64,000 nucleotides of DNA from Trichosphaerium sp. ATCC 40318 (taxonomy: Eukaryota; Discosea; Flabellinia; Trichosidae). Where the stretch lies: assembly GCA_038496445.1 (NCBI GenBank), contig JALMLS010000640.1, forward strand, positions 95,135-159,134, read 5' to 3'. This document shows, piece after piece, positions 23,349 to 35,582 of the stretch. A program made the position numbers and the translations under genes. The notes under the pieces were generated by a model. That model did not search any database. It saw nothing but the letters and a program-made list of their open reading frames with translations, and had not been told where the DNA came from. The stretch's first letter is position 1, and every line of letters starts with the position of its first letter.

Positions 23349-25092
23349 TTAAGGAGAACAACAATCTTTACAAGGATATATGGCACCTTGGATGTAAGGC
23401 CTAGAACAGAAAATAAATAGACAATTTCAAACGAAAGAAGAATATCGTTGTACGTTTTCTCATCTCCTTCATAGAACTTTTGGAAGGCTATGGCTTGCGT
23501 GTCTCCATTGATCTTAATATCTCCCCTATTATTCAGTATCCTTAGACATGAAATTACAGTTAATAGTAGAGTACCATTCTCCACAATGATGATGACATGA
23601 GTCCAAGAAAATACCATGAATTGGATTGACAAGTAAGTTCTGTTTGACCAAGTATGTCAATGATGCTCCGTAATCGTTTATCAATGTGTCGTTTGTAGAT
23701 CCCAAGTCGTTTGCTGTTTGCCATGAGTCATATTCAGATTGTAGAGGAAATATTGGTGTGGTTATGAACGGAGCAGTATACTAAACTTGTTTGAGTTCTT
23801 TGGAAACATGTCATTGTTTTACAACATACTTGTGCGAATATACAGCGCCACGCTTGACCACTTGGTTCATAAGCTTTGATACATGCTTGGTTCACACCTG
23901 ACATGTATCGGTAAGAAAACACAGGTAGCAAATAGACAATTAAAAGAAATAGGATAAAGATAGTTTACGTGTAAATGCAATTGTACCTGATGTTGAATTC
24001 ATTGAGTTGAATACCCATTGCATTCCAGAATGATATTTTGGAGGACCTTCAAAGTCCAAGAAGAATCCACTGTCAGGCAAACCTTAAAGTAATAAGAAAA
24101 GGAAATTACGTGTTTTTGTAGCGGACTAAGTGCGAAGGAACATGAGAACTAAGTTCATACCTCTGACTTTTGCCATTTTAGGAAGGTTTTCTGCCCACCA
24201 ATCAACATGAAAGTATGTTGCAAGTCCACCAGCAGAACAACCTGAAATAACAACATCTGTTGATTTGTCCAAGCCTTTCGTTGTCATCAAAGATTCATGC
24301 ATTGCTTTCAGTACACGTATTCCACGATAGTATAGTTTGTGGCCTTCGTAGACATCAGGATCTTCTCTGTTTCCTAAAATAGGAATGTCAAAAAGTGTTA
24401 ATGAATGACAGCTAAGAAGCGAACCTGAAAACGAACCACCGTCACAGTATCGAAGGTACACCATGTTCCAATTATACATCATTGGGTTAACTGTATCCTC
24501 GTTTGAGAAGTACCCACCGTTCAATGCCATAGTAGGTGTATAGCTCTTGGAGGAACCGAGGCGACCTTATACTTCAATTTATTCCAATTGAACTAAAAAA
24601 AATCGTACCTAATGATCTACCATAACAGTTGTCTGAGCTCTCGCACCTATATAGATAAGCAAAATTTACTACTTAAAATAGACGTACCAACCACCGCCTT
24701 CATGGTGAATGTACCTTTTCAAAACACGTGAGTCAAAAGTTGAAAAACCTAAAAACTTTTCGAAGTAAAAACAGTCCATCTTGAAATTATCTCTGGGAAA
24801 CGACTGTCTTACCATTTGTTGGCTCCACTTCCGGAGCCTGGACGGAAGTAATACGCGCCAGGAGTACCATCAATACAGATGGCTCCTTCTGTTTTAGCAG
24901 CCTCAGTTAGAAACGTCACATTGAACAGATCAGACGCCGCGTCGGTGGGTAAAGGAAGCCTGTAATATCGTTAGATAGTGAGTTGGCGCTTTACAATCTT
25001 AATACAAACCTAAAAAGTGCCTCATGGTTTTGAATAGCGCCTAATGCGACACTAGATAACAAAAAACAACAAATTATGAAATGTGGTGTCAT
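23349..25092 (-). CDS. Pectin acetylesterase/Notum-family secreted hydrolase, copy C
   Basis: Third tandem member. Signal peptide MTPHFIICCFLLSSVALGAI; then the [17 protein letters not shown] block, HHEGGGW joined to [45 protein letters not shown] and [20 protein letters not shown]. The terminal exon encodes PYIQGAIYPCKDCCSP. Copies B and C share very similar 3' exons and introns, indicating recent duplication; A is slightly more distant at the C-terminus. The start lies about 200 bp from the divergently transcribed nuclease-like gene, so the two may share a promoter region. Confidence 0.83.
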
Positions 25093-25295
25093 TTGCGTTG
25101 AGTTTGAAGATTATGTAACTGTTTTTTTGCGCAAATGTGAGTTACACGTGGTACAGCTGTCACGTTTTTACTTTGAGCTTAATTTCGAACGTTTAAGCCT
25201 CATTGTTAAGCTGTTAGCTTTATTTACGCGCGTACAGCGTTTAAACGGCCGAAGTCGCTGTAGATGGTATTTTGGTGGCTTGAGTATATGCCACG

Positions 25296-27981
25296 ATGAA
25301 AGCAAAGCTAGGGTGTTGCTGTACGTTTAAAGGTGTTGGTTTTAGTGACATTACTGATGATAAATCGTCAACAGCATGCTACACGCATTCTAGACGCGTG
25401 AGAAAGCATAGCAGGCGTAATTGTACACGGAATTATTCAACCAGCGATGTTTCTGTCACAAACGATGTTGTAGATGAACAAAAGCCTAAGAGGTATGTAC
25501 TATAACGCTTTGGTATCAAATTGTAAGTGCTGGCTCTCAATAATTGATAAAACCATTGGTAAACGGTTCTCCGCTGATGAAAAAGCAGAAAAAAGCACAG
25601 TGACCTTATAGCAAGGCAATACAAGATTTTTCAACAAGTTGGTGACAGTCTCGGTATTAAGACGTTTGATGACTGGTACACCATAGACAAACAAGATGTA
25701 AGCGATTTGATCGGTAGTAGCATCTTCAACAAGTGCGTGGTGATGCAAAAACTTGAAAAAGAAATTTAATAAGATTGCATATTTTAGATATAACAGGTGC
25801 TTGGGTACAGCGTTACATCATGTATTCCCAGACGTTGAGTGGCAAGATTGGCGTTTCGGGTATCTTTACAAATGATCTTTTTTTGAAAATAATCACGTGT
25901 TGTAGTCGTGCACCTCCAGGATTCTGGTTGGTTTTACAAAATCAAAAAACATTCATTGATAGTGTTGCAAGTGAAATGGGCGTTAAAACTCTGGATGATT
26001 GGTATCGTATTGGTACTCATACACTCATAGATTATGGCGCATCGGGTATGATGATGGAAAGGTACACGTGAACCAAAGTTTAGTTCTAAAAAATCATCAA
26101 CTTTTGTAAAACATCTTTTTATCTGATAGTCTTTTTGTTTAAAAGGTATGGAAACTCTGTGTCAAGACTAGTAAGACAATTGTATCCTGGATTTAAATGG
26201 GATAGTAAAAAATTCTTGTACGTCGCTAGAAATTCGGGTATTGGTTTGTTGTTGGTTGTTTTTTTTTGTTTCAAAACAATAAACTGTGACAAAGCATTGA
26301 TACAAGTTTAGGTATTGTCCACGGAATCTATGGGAAAATACTGTAAGACAGTATAAAATTATGGAAGGTATAAGCAAGAGGTATAATGTGAAGACATGTG
26401 AAGAATGGTATTCAAGATGTCATAAAGTTAAACTGTCAATGCAAGAAAGATACATAATTTCAAAGTAAGTTTTGTTACGCTACTGACAATGATTGGTAAA
26501 TGAATTAATGTGAATGTTCTCGTAGGTATGATAATGAATTAAAGAACGCAATAATGGGGATATACACTAATTTTAATTGGATGCCTTGGCGGTTCAAGTT
26601 CGTTTTGGTTTTTTTTGTGATTTTTACCTTTTTCTTGTTCGATTTGGACTTGTATTCTAATAAATCTTAGTCGTGTTGATGTTGGTTACTGGACAGGTAA
26701 TACGGGTGTCAAAAATCAGAGAGAACGGTTTGAAGATTTGGGTAACCTGTTGGGTGTAAAAAGGATGGACGATTGGTATAATGTAAGATTGACTGATGTT
26801 GCTCACGTTGGTGGCTCTACTCTACTCAGAATGCACGTGATTTCTTGAAGGTTATGTTCATTCTAATTGATTTATTTAGAAACGGCAACAGCCTTGCAAG
26901 CGGTCTTCTAAAGGTGTACAGTGACTATCCATGGAACCTAAACAATTTTGAGTACGAAGATATTGATTTTAACTTGAGTTTGTTTTACTTTCTGTCAACT
27001 CTGTCTTACAACAACTTTAGTATCAAACGTAGTATATATCCTATAGGATTTTGGAAGGACAATGTAAATATAAGAAGCTTCTTTAAGAAAGCTGAGAATG
27101 TCTTAAGGATCAACAATCCGTGGGATTGGTAAGTGAATCAAAGACCAAAATCAAATCAACCTCACTGTAAACTCCTAAGTCCGTCACTAGGTACACTGTA
27201 TCTGTATCGCAGTTAGTTCAATTGTCTAGTGGAGCTACGAGTGTATTCCCAAAAGCACTAGGGATGATGTATCCTGAAGTAGAATGGGATTGGAGCCTTT
27301 TCAAGGTTTCTTTTAAAAAAACATGTCAATGGTAACTTACAGCTTCAATACTTTTCTGGGCTAACCTTTCATTATTTCAGGCAGCTTGTTCAGTGTGTAA
27401 AAAGTATATTTCCTCGGCATGAGGTAGAAGAGGAACATTATATTGGGTTTAGAGAAGACACAGGCGTAGCGCTTAATGTAGATGTTTTTGTCCCTCACTT
27501 TAATCTTGCCTTAGAATATCAAGGTACTTTGTTTTGTCTCACTTTACCAAACAGCAAGCTTAATAATTTCTTTAGGTGAACACCATTATAAGGATGATAT
27601 ACCTTATGCGCTACCATCAATAGTTTACGGCAACAGAGATTTTGAGAAGGCGGATTTATGCCAGCAGTTTGGTACCAACATCTTTGTCTTGTTTTTGGGA
27701 AAAACCAGTTGATTTTGACCTTGTTTGTACAGGCATTTGTTTGGTTCCTGTTCCATATTGGTGGCGTGGTGATGTAGATACATTAGCTGCAACTATACTT
27801 CATTATAAACCAGACTTGAAGTTTGACCTTCCGGCTCATGTACGGGCTTTAACATCAGTGAACCATCAAGAGGGTACCTAATTGACTAGATTTTTTTCCT
27901 TACTCAATAAGTTGTTGCTAAACATGCATCTTAGGCTACAGCAGACCTATTATGTCTCCATGCGCTACTTTATCAGTTTGA
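25296..27981 (+). CDS. Tryptophan-rich repeat protein with C-terminal PD-(D/E)XK-type nuclease-like domain
   Basis: Many short exons. After a basic, Cys/Ser-rich N-terminus (possibly an organelle-targeting region) come about five repeats of ~65 residues: F..v...LGIKTFDDWYTID, GSS..., LGTALHHVFPDVEWQDWRF; later GFWLVLQNQKTFIDSVASEM then LDDWYRIGTHTLIDYGASG; RFEDLGNLLGVKRMDDWYNV; and YPEVEWDWSLF. The C-terminal domain reads NVDVFVPHFNLALEYQGEHH then Y, a D...ExQGxxHY nuclease-like core, followed by RDFEKADLCQQFG and LVPVPYWWRGDVDTLAATI. The last exon, through a GTACC donor at about 27871, encodes YSRPIMSPCATLSV. The pattern matches a poorly characterised eukaryotic family with WY repeats and a Vsr/RAP-like fold. 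Function unknown; nucleic-acid cleavage or binding is inference. Confidence 0.7.
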
Positions 27982-28222
27982 CACTCTGAAACAATGTACA
28001 GTTTTTTTTCACTGGCTCCAATAAACAAATACAAAGATTGATGCGTGTAATGTGAGTACTGCACTTACTGCGCTCACTCCTATTTCCTTTGGTAAACTAG
28101 TACCTTTGTTTCATGTATTTTTATCCAAAACTTAGAGAGTTCTTAACAGCTAGAACCGTTGAAACATATAGCAGTTAGTGCCATAAAACTACACAAAACA
28201 TAAGGCTAAGTTTGCTGTTTTA

Positions 28223-29167
28223 TTAATAACAAAATGGTGCTTCCTTTAAAATAGTTATACCCAATGCTTCAATAGCTTCATTCGTAATACAAGTCTTACC
28301 CACAAGGTTAATGAATTTAAGTGATTTCAAGTATTTTAAGCAATCATCTGTAGGGCCAGTGTCACAATACCAAAGTGCAAGATATTTAACATTCACACAA
28401 CTTTTAAAGCATGAATCTTGTATACCCTTACACGTTGAAAAAGAAAGCTTTTCAAGGTTAACCATATCCTTAAAACAGTTTTCTGTTAAATTATCACAAA
28501 GGCATAAAGTAAGATTCTTGACATTCGTCAAAAACTGAATACCATCACCAGTTATTGAAAATGCTCTATCCAGAAAAATAGTATTTACATTTCCAAGATG
28601 CCTTAAGGATTCATTTTGTGGACAACTTAAACTGATTTTATGAACATCCTTCAATGCTTCCAGACCTTGCACAGTAATACCCGAACAATCAGTGAGATCA
28701 ATTGTATGGACTCCTCTTAATGCCTTCAAAGAAACATCTGTTATATTTGTATCTCCCAAATCAATTGTATGTATTGTATGTTCTCCTCCTTTTAACAGAA
28801 TCTCTATACCCTCGTCTGTAATATTAGTTTCTTCTAAGTCTATATTACGAACACCAGAAAGGCATTTCAAGTCGTTTTCTGAAAAGTTAAGTGCGTTATC
28901 TGTTAAGGCATTGTAGCAATAGATTTTCGTGTTCTTAAGTAACGGGCTGTCTTTTAGGAAAGCGCAGTCTGAGGAATGCTTCAAGATTAGCGATATTAAG
29001 CCAACGTTGTGACGAATGATGTTGTTAAAAAGATGAGAAGCTTCAGAAGCTTTAATACGGTCTCCTTTATCCAAATAGCGTAGAATATGAGTCAGTATTT
29101 CTGTTGCCAGAGGTTGAGATTGTGCTCTGTCGTCATTAGTCCCGGAGTCTCTTATCACGTTTTCCAT
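28223..29167 (-). CDS. F-box/leucine-rich-repeat protein
   Basis: Single exon of 314 residues from the ATG at 29167 (MENVIRDSGT). F-box-like ATEILTHILRYLDKGDRIKA, then FNNIIRHNVG and LKDSPLLKNT, the same N-terminal module as in the genes at 9339 and 36375. The leucine-rich repeats begin with the shared type (GVRNIDLEETNITDEGIEIL, GVHTIDLTDCSGI) and become more divergent towards the C-terminus (LTLCLCDNLTENCFKDMVNL). Probably an SCF substrate adaptor; targets unknown. Repeat divergence marks this as the oldest of the three paralogues. Confidence 0.75.
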   Translation of the reverse strand: MENVIRDSGTNDDRAQSQPLATEILTHILRYLDKGDRIKASEASHLFNNIIRHNVGLISLILKHSSDCAFLKDSPLLKNTKIYCYNALTDNALNFSENDLKCLSGVRNIDLEETNITDEGIEILLKGGEHTIHTIDLGDTNITDVSLKALRGVHTIDLTDCSGITVQGLEALKDVHKISLSCPQNESLRHLGNVNTIFLDRAFSITGDGIQFLTNVKNLTLCLCDNLTENCFKDMVNLEKLSFSTCKGIQDSCFKSCVNVKYLALWYCDTGPTDDCLKYLKSLKFINLVGKTCITNEAIEALGITILKEAPFCY

Positions 29168-29457
29168 TAATATATACGATATTAACACTACTCAACGTGG
29201 TTTAGTGCTCAAGCGGTTTATTTTGAATATCTTTGACTTCTAATTTCGAATCGCACAAAAAACACGCAAGCTGCTCATAACACCATTTGCGGTTATTGAG
29301 TCAATCCTTTGTAAAACGTGATACAATATATATATATATAGAACACATTGCATTCTTTCATTAGCTATTGTAGGAGTACACGAGGAGCTCAGAGAAAAAA
29401 GAGTCGGATGCCAAATGTAGACTTGTTTTCTTGGTTTTTTCTTTTGTTTTTTTATAT

Positions 29458-32400
29458 TTACACATCACGTTCATGTGGTTCTTTGTAATCAAGACCTAAC
29501 GCTAAAAATACATCCCTTTCAGTTTTTAAAGGTACTGGATCACCTTTTACATCATCTCCATATCGTGTAACCAAAGCATGTTCACTTAAAGAGTATCCTA
29601 ATTTCCTTGCCCACAATCTCATTGATCTGTAGGTAACAAGTTATAAACCTTTGGTGAAAGTACATATTACATACCTATTAAAATGTCCAGAACCAGTAAA
29701 ATACAGTAGGGCACCTAGAAATCATTTTAGTGCTCGAACAAGTAAACTAACATTAAAAATATGACAAACCGAAGTACTTCAAAAGACATGAATAACAAAA
29801 GGTCATTTCATCATGTCATGACGTCATAATTTACTGGTTGGTAATTCTCATACTAAACAATATCCTGAATGTGACTCACAAGCTCAGTTTTTCAAAAACA
29901 AGGATGTACTGCAACGAATGTAACAGCCAAAAATAAAGAAAGAAATACAAAAAAAGGTTTTGTTTTAAATAACGTACATGGCCACTCTCCCTTTGCTATT
30001 ATTTTAATGTCAATCCGCCTATGTAAACTTTTTGCATTCAATTGACACACTCCTAATCAAGCAATTAAAATACCGAAAACACTCAGACAATGACTTGAAT
30101 GTCCAAAAAAAAAAAAGCCTGAAAAAGCTGACTTACCCATGTACTTATCTGTATTCTTAGTCATACTTGTTAGATCATCTGTCAGAAGACCATTATCATG
30201 AAGAGAACGTAAGAGCTTTGGCAATAACCCATCCAAGGAATCATCATATTCGTGAGTGACTGGATCATATAAGAGATAAAACATTCAATACTTCAAAAAA
30301 AATACCTAAGATATCAATATCACCACAATCGGGTTTACCTCTTCTGTATGAACCTGGACAGCATTAGAAAACGCCCAACATAACAACAAGGTTTCTTGGT
30401 AGCTTAGAAACAACATACCGCATACTTCAAAGATGAGATTAGGGTCATGAACTTTACAAACATTCGAAAAGATTGTAGCAATTTCTTCAATCTCCGCACG
30501 AGGAATTCGCTGTTTGAACTAAGTACACAAGTTATGAAAAAAGCGAATAACCTTTCAAAAGAAGAATAAAATCGGGAATAGAAATAAACACGTTTTGTAT
30601 TAAACGAAGTACTTTACTTACCTCTTCATAGTACTTAAGTCCTATAATATGTTGTGGGTTAAGTTTTGCTTTTTCCCTAATTTCATCAAGAGTCCTGAAC
30701 CCCTAACGAACATACATCAATAATAGCTTCTACAAACCTTAATATTGTACTTACTTTTGCATACCACCTTCGCGCAATAGTAGGTCCAACGCCAAATACA
30801 CCCATAAACAGACCTAAACAAAACAATCAATTTATGAACCTGAAAAGAAAAGAAAAAAAGTGGTTGAGATTGCCTTTTATAGCTTACCTAATGTCATATT
30901 CTGTTCGTCATTCTGCATTTCATCTGCCTTACGTAACTGTCCAGTAGCCAAAATTTCGTCAATCTAAGATCGTAAGAAAGTAAGCCAAAGGGGTTAAAGG
31001 GACTTAGAGATTTGACATCTTTTTTACCTTGTCAGCGATGCTTTTTCCTATACCACGTATTTGACTTGCTTGTTTTCCACTTGTAATTTTGACCTTACAT
31101 GCCTTTAATATATTCACTGCTTTCCTATAAGCAAAAGTACGCCAAGGGTTACCAGCAGTCTCATTCAACTTTAACATTTTTGTCTGAAAAACACGTGTCA
31201 GCAAAAATATATGTATGCTCTATTTCTCCGTTTCCGTACGTACCAAAATTTCTACCAATTGTGCATTTGGTTGTTCATTAGGGGGTGCAGCCTTACCGCT
31301 GTTTTGACAAGCAAAGTACTTTTTCTTTTTGGACAACCACTTGTTTTCTTCACACCTAAATTTTTTCTCGTTTTCTTCGTATTCTGGAGAATCTGCGAAA
31401 CTACGGTCTGGAGAACCTCCATCTGTTGTTTTGGAGGGCATCTATACATCATTTAATAGTGAGGAATACTTTAGAGTAAACATACAGGTTCATCAGAGAA
31501 TAAAGGAGTGAAGAAAGGATTTTTCTTGAGTTCATCTCGATTTGGTGATGAACGAGGAGAGGTTGGCGTAGATGGCGGCATAGAAGGTCCAGTCGCTCGT
31601 GTCATAGACTGTAAGTTTGATGAAGATGTGCTCGGTGATGGAGGTGTTGCTAAATCATCGTATATTGGCCTTATATTAGGGTCTGAAGTCGAGTCTAACG
31701 TTTTGGATTTCAGCGAATATTTGGCATTAAAAAAAAACAGGCGCGAAAACTCAAAAAAAGTACACGGACATACCGTCATCGAGAGACATTAAACTAGGTT
31801 GTATGCTCATATCAAGAGACATAGAACAAGCTAGTTGGGAATCACGGCTTTGCGAAACTTGTGCGATATCATAGTCAGACACCATTTGTTCTTCAAAAGC
31901 GCTGACTGGGTATGACAGCCAGCTGTCTTCTTCTGTATCTTCTGTAACGATACTAGGGTTTTGACTTTTCTAAATTCGAATAAAAACCATTGAACTCGCC
32001 GTTTTATGACTTTGTCAAGCTGTCTACGCACTTGTTCAAGTTTTCTTCGCTTTGGTGGTGTTGCTTTTGAGTCATCTTCGAATATACTCAAGCTTTGATC
32101 TGTCGTTGAGCGGTACACGTCTTGTAGTGGACGCTTTGTTCCTTTCTTGTTTGGAGGTGATGACGAGAATTTAAATAGTGCTGTGGTATCCTTTGTAGGA
32201 GTGCGTATTGGTGTTTGTAATGGTTTGTAAGGTGAATTTAATGTTTGTTCGCTTTGCTTGTTAGGGCTTCGCATCCGCTTGGCGTATTCGCTTGGACTGG
32301 CCTGTGTGCCACGTAAAATGCTCTGAGACACCCAACCAATGTTGTGAATTCTAGATTTTGCCTAAAAATAAGTAAGCACTGCTGTTATACCTATAGAACT

Positions 32401-32734
32401 GATACAGTGCGCATAACTGACGCAGCGAGATCGTTTATACGTTTCTCGGAGTAAACATGTAATTTAAACTTCCCGCCTTTGCTGAACAGGCACGTACCGG
32501 CAGTTTGCCTCCAGGTAAGAGTTTAACAGCGTCGTTAAAGTTTAAGGATGTAAGAACTACATTAACTTTGTCATTACACTTCTCTTTAACAATTCCGCCC
32601 TTAGTTTGTATGTGCTCTTTCAAAATACGTAATTGAACGCTTCCAATGCCTTTTTTGATAAAAAACGCGCAAACATCACCAAACAAGGTGCTATTACTCT
32701 TTGGCTTAGGTTTGAGCTGGAGGGATCGCCTCAT
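29458..32734 (-). CDS. POLL: DNA polymerase family X, lambda type
   Basis: BRCT-containing repair polymerase (gap filling in base excision repair and end joining). N-terminal BRCT: VCAFFIKKGIGSVQLRILKE to WVSQSILRGTQASPSEYAKR. A Ser/Pro-rich linker follows (about 31500-32280). The 8-kDa and fingers regions show NPWRTFAYRKAVNILKACKV, QIRGIGKSIADKV and FGVGPTIARRWYAKGFRTL. The palm has SYRRGKPDCGDIDIL, giving the first two catalytic aspartates, and the exon near 30020 encodes RRIDIKIIAKGEWP with the third. YFTGSGHFNRSMRLWARKLG and EHALVTRYG complete the thumb, ending DYKEPHERDV. All three metal-binding aspartates are present. More than ten introns. Confidence 0.92.
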
Positions 32735-33035
32735 TCATTCAATTCCGCGAATCATTAAGCTGGTTAAGATATATTGGTAAGTTTCGATTCGAATTGATTT
32801 ATGTCAACCGTCACCGTTTTTATAGTTAGTAGGCTCAAATGAGATGATCACACAAGTCGTGACGTGGTTCTACGTTATGATTTCGTAATATTGCTAATGT
32901 ATCAGTAAGTGACAGTGCGCATGAAATGTTTAGAGAGGAAATTATGGTTGTAATTTGACTTTAAGCAACTTTTCAAAACGTTACTCCCCGATTAGTAATC
33001 AGGCACGTGCATTTAGCATCAGGCTTGTAACAGCA

Positions 33036-33253
33036 ATGAATTTCTCCGGTATGTCAGCACAGCAAGCGATTGCGTACTATCGCAAGAGCCACTTCAAAGC
33101 ATTGGTCAAAAAAGAACGAAACAACTGATAGAATTCATAAAAAAGCTTCAAGACGACTTCAAAGTTTTTTACATGTTGCTACGAAGAGCTAAAGCTACAA
33201 CCACAGCATGGATTTACTCTCGTACGCGTAGAAAACATAGGAGTGCAACTTGA
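33036..33253 (+). pseudogene. Small lysine-rich frame broken by a probable 1-nt deletion
   Basis: Begins MNFSGMSAQQAIAYYRKSHF, runs to KKER and a stop at about 33125. Adding one A to the A6 run at about 33107-33112 would keep the frame into KQLIEFIKKLQDDFKVFYML and on to a stop near 33253, giving a ~72-residue basic helical protein. No intron fits. Unknown family. It could equally be two chance frames. Confidence 0.3.
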
Positions 33254-33463
33254 GGAAGTTGCAATACTCTATCTGTTTCTTCACTAAATTGGTAATCCAC
33301 GTGACAATTTACATTTCGAAAAGTATGTGAGAGGCGCTAAAGTGCATGCTTTGAGAGTATAGCTTCACGAGTCATATTCACGTAACAATTTACAGTTTCA
33401 GAACAAGTCAATTCTCGAATTAAGCTAAGCTTGCTTTGAACATTCTTTGAGGACACGCCAGCG

Positions 33464-35582
33464 ATGAGTATTCGCGAACATAAGAATGCTAAGCGTAAGC
33501 GTATGCATAGAGGTAAGTAAATGGCTATTTTATATTTTTCTTGCTGTTTTTCTCAATAACCGCACTAGTTAAAAAGAAGGCAAAAAAGCCACGCAGACCG
33601 CACCGCAAACAGGAAATTAAATGGAAGAGACTTATCAGAACTGGCTACGTACGCTTAAAAAAGTGTGTAAAAGCGCTTAATATGCGTATTAGCTACCGCC
33701 AGACGCGTTAGAACGCAAAGAAGAGTTCGCTGACGAAAATGGCAACCCAGTGCCATGTGTCGACAAACCAAAAGCCTCATGGGATAGCTATAGCGAAGGC
33801 TCCAGTTTTGACGAAGATGATGTGATGGAAGACGTAATTATGGCCAAAACCAAGCAAACAGTTCTAGGCGGACGAGGTGGCATTAACGTGATACCTGAAG
33901 CGACGCCTGATGGGTATTAAAGATTTTAAACGGGGAAAAAAAAATTGTTTTTTGTAGATCAGGTTTTTCCGCCCAAACTAACACCAAATAGCTTGGAAGA
34001 CCAATTTGCGACAGAAGTAAAAACATTATCATCAAAACTGAAAATAAACCCAGAAACACCTTGGGAAGACGTTCTTGGTATTTACAATTCTGATGAAGAT
34101 GATGATGATCGCAATGCGTTGACTAGGTATGCAATAAATTGCTTTAAAGCGAAAAAAAATTAGTTTTTTGCAAATGATAAAAATTGATCAAATGTCATCG
34201 CGTAATGTCCTCTAAAATTATTCTATTAAGCTCTGATGGTGATGAAAGACGTTCTGAAAAATCTGTAACAAATGCAATAAGGTTAGGAGACGAAGAAAGT
34301 GAGTCAGACGATTGGTACGAAAAGTTTTTGAAAAAAATAAAGAAAAAACAAGAAGGAATTATTCACGTTCTTGAAAATGCTTTTAATTTAATCTAACGTT
34401 GTTTATCTAGGAGTAGAGATGAAGACGATAGTCTCAGATACCTTGATTTAGAGGAAGAAGGCTATACAAGGGTATTAAAGAGGCGTAAATATGCAACTGG
34501 TGGATACTACGCCAAGGGACCTTATTATGAGCCAGATCCTAATGTTAGAGTTGTAAGAGTACCGAAGAAAAATTTCAGAGCGCGTGCTACTTCTTTGGGT
34601 GATTTACAGAGGAACGAAAGAGAAAAAATGTATCAATCCCAAAAAGCAAAGGATGAAATGGAAGAAATTTCAGATTTTTTGAATGGTGAGGCGTTTTGAA
34701 AAAATCTAAACAAACCGCTCTCGAACAAACCATATCCTGTCCTCCCTCCAACTGCTTTCTTCATTCTTCTTGCCTACAAGATGTTTTGAAATGTGTAAAT
34801 AGTAAAAATAACATAAAAACATCTGCTGTTTTGTTAAGTATGTTTCGAGTGTTTGCTCACGTTTAAGGTATTGTAGTACTAAAGAGAGTACAGTGAAAAC
34901 AAGAGGGGAACATTTGAGAGCAACAAAATGGAGTAGACAAGTGTAGACGCCTTAATTTTCTTTAAATTGTAGTGGAGTGTAGGGTTGATTGATATTTGTG
35001 TTAACTTAACAAGCTTAAGTTGAATCAATCTTATGCAAACAACCTATGGGTAACAACGCCTCTCAGTACTATTGTAATAAAACATAAAAATCGCGTAGCT
35101 ACCTGTTGATATTTGTTCTAGATGACTCTGAAGACGACCAATACTACTTAGTAGAAGATGACTCTGAAGAAGAAGATTATTACTCTGATGACGACCGTCA
35201 CTCATATAGCAATTCTAATAAGACCGTAGCCGTGAGTTTATTCTATTACTCTGTACTTACGAAACAATTTTCAATCTAGAATAATTGCACATCAAATAAC
35301 ACAAGCAGTCCAGTTATGGCATTTGGAGACTCACATCAAATCGTCAATAGTACAAAATAATGTGCACTTTTGCTTTTCATCCTCAATTTCAATCTAGGGC
35401 CAACGATGTACGCTCCTCCTCGTGAAGTATACAGTCCTATGTATAGAGAACCTGTGAATACGCCGTACTATCCACTACCGAATACAGAACAAGATGAGTC
35501 AGAAGATGACGTTTCAGAGGACCTAGAAGAAGATTTCGAAGCAGATTTATTGAACCGAACTTATGCACCTCAATCTCCATAA
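33464..35582 (+). CDS. Hypothetical acidic, low-complexity protein
   Basis: Multi-exon gene. The first exon encodes MSIREHKNAKRKRMHR and splices into KKKAKKPRRPHRKQEIKWKR, then across a 44-nt GTACGC...TTAG intron to GYLPPDALERKEEFADENGN. Later exons read PPKLTPNSLEDQFATEVKTL, acidic stretches (NSDEDDDDRN, DESEDDVSEDLEEDF), YATGGYYAKGPYYEPDPNVR and finish with a Tyr/Pro-rich segment (PREVYSPMYREPVNTPYYPL). Basic N-terminus plus acidic disordered body suggests a nuclear or nucleolar protein, but no family is recognised. Exact exon ends beyond 34400 are uncertain. Confidence 0.6.

Noticed and set aside
25076-25330. 84-codon plus-strand frame beginning MKCGVICVEFEDY
   Set aside because: Overlaps antisense the signal-peptide exon of esterase copy C; the nuclease-like gene is better started at 25296.
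29325-29341. TATATATATATATA as a promoter element
   Set aside because: A simple TA dinucleotide tract; no positional evidence for a TATA box of either flanking gene.
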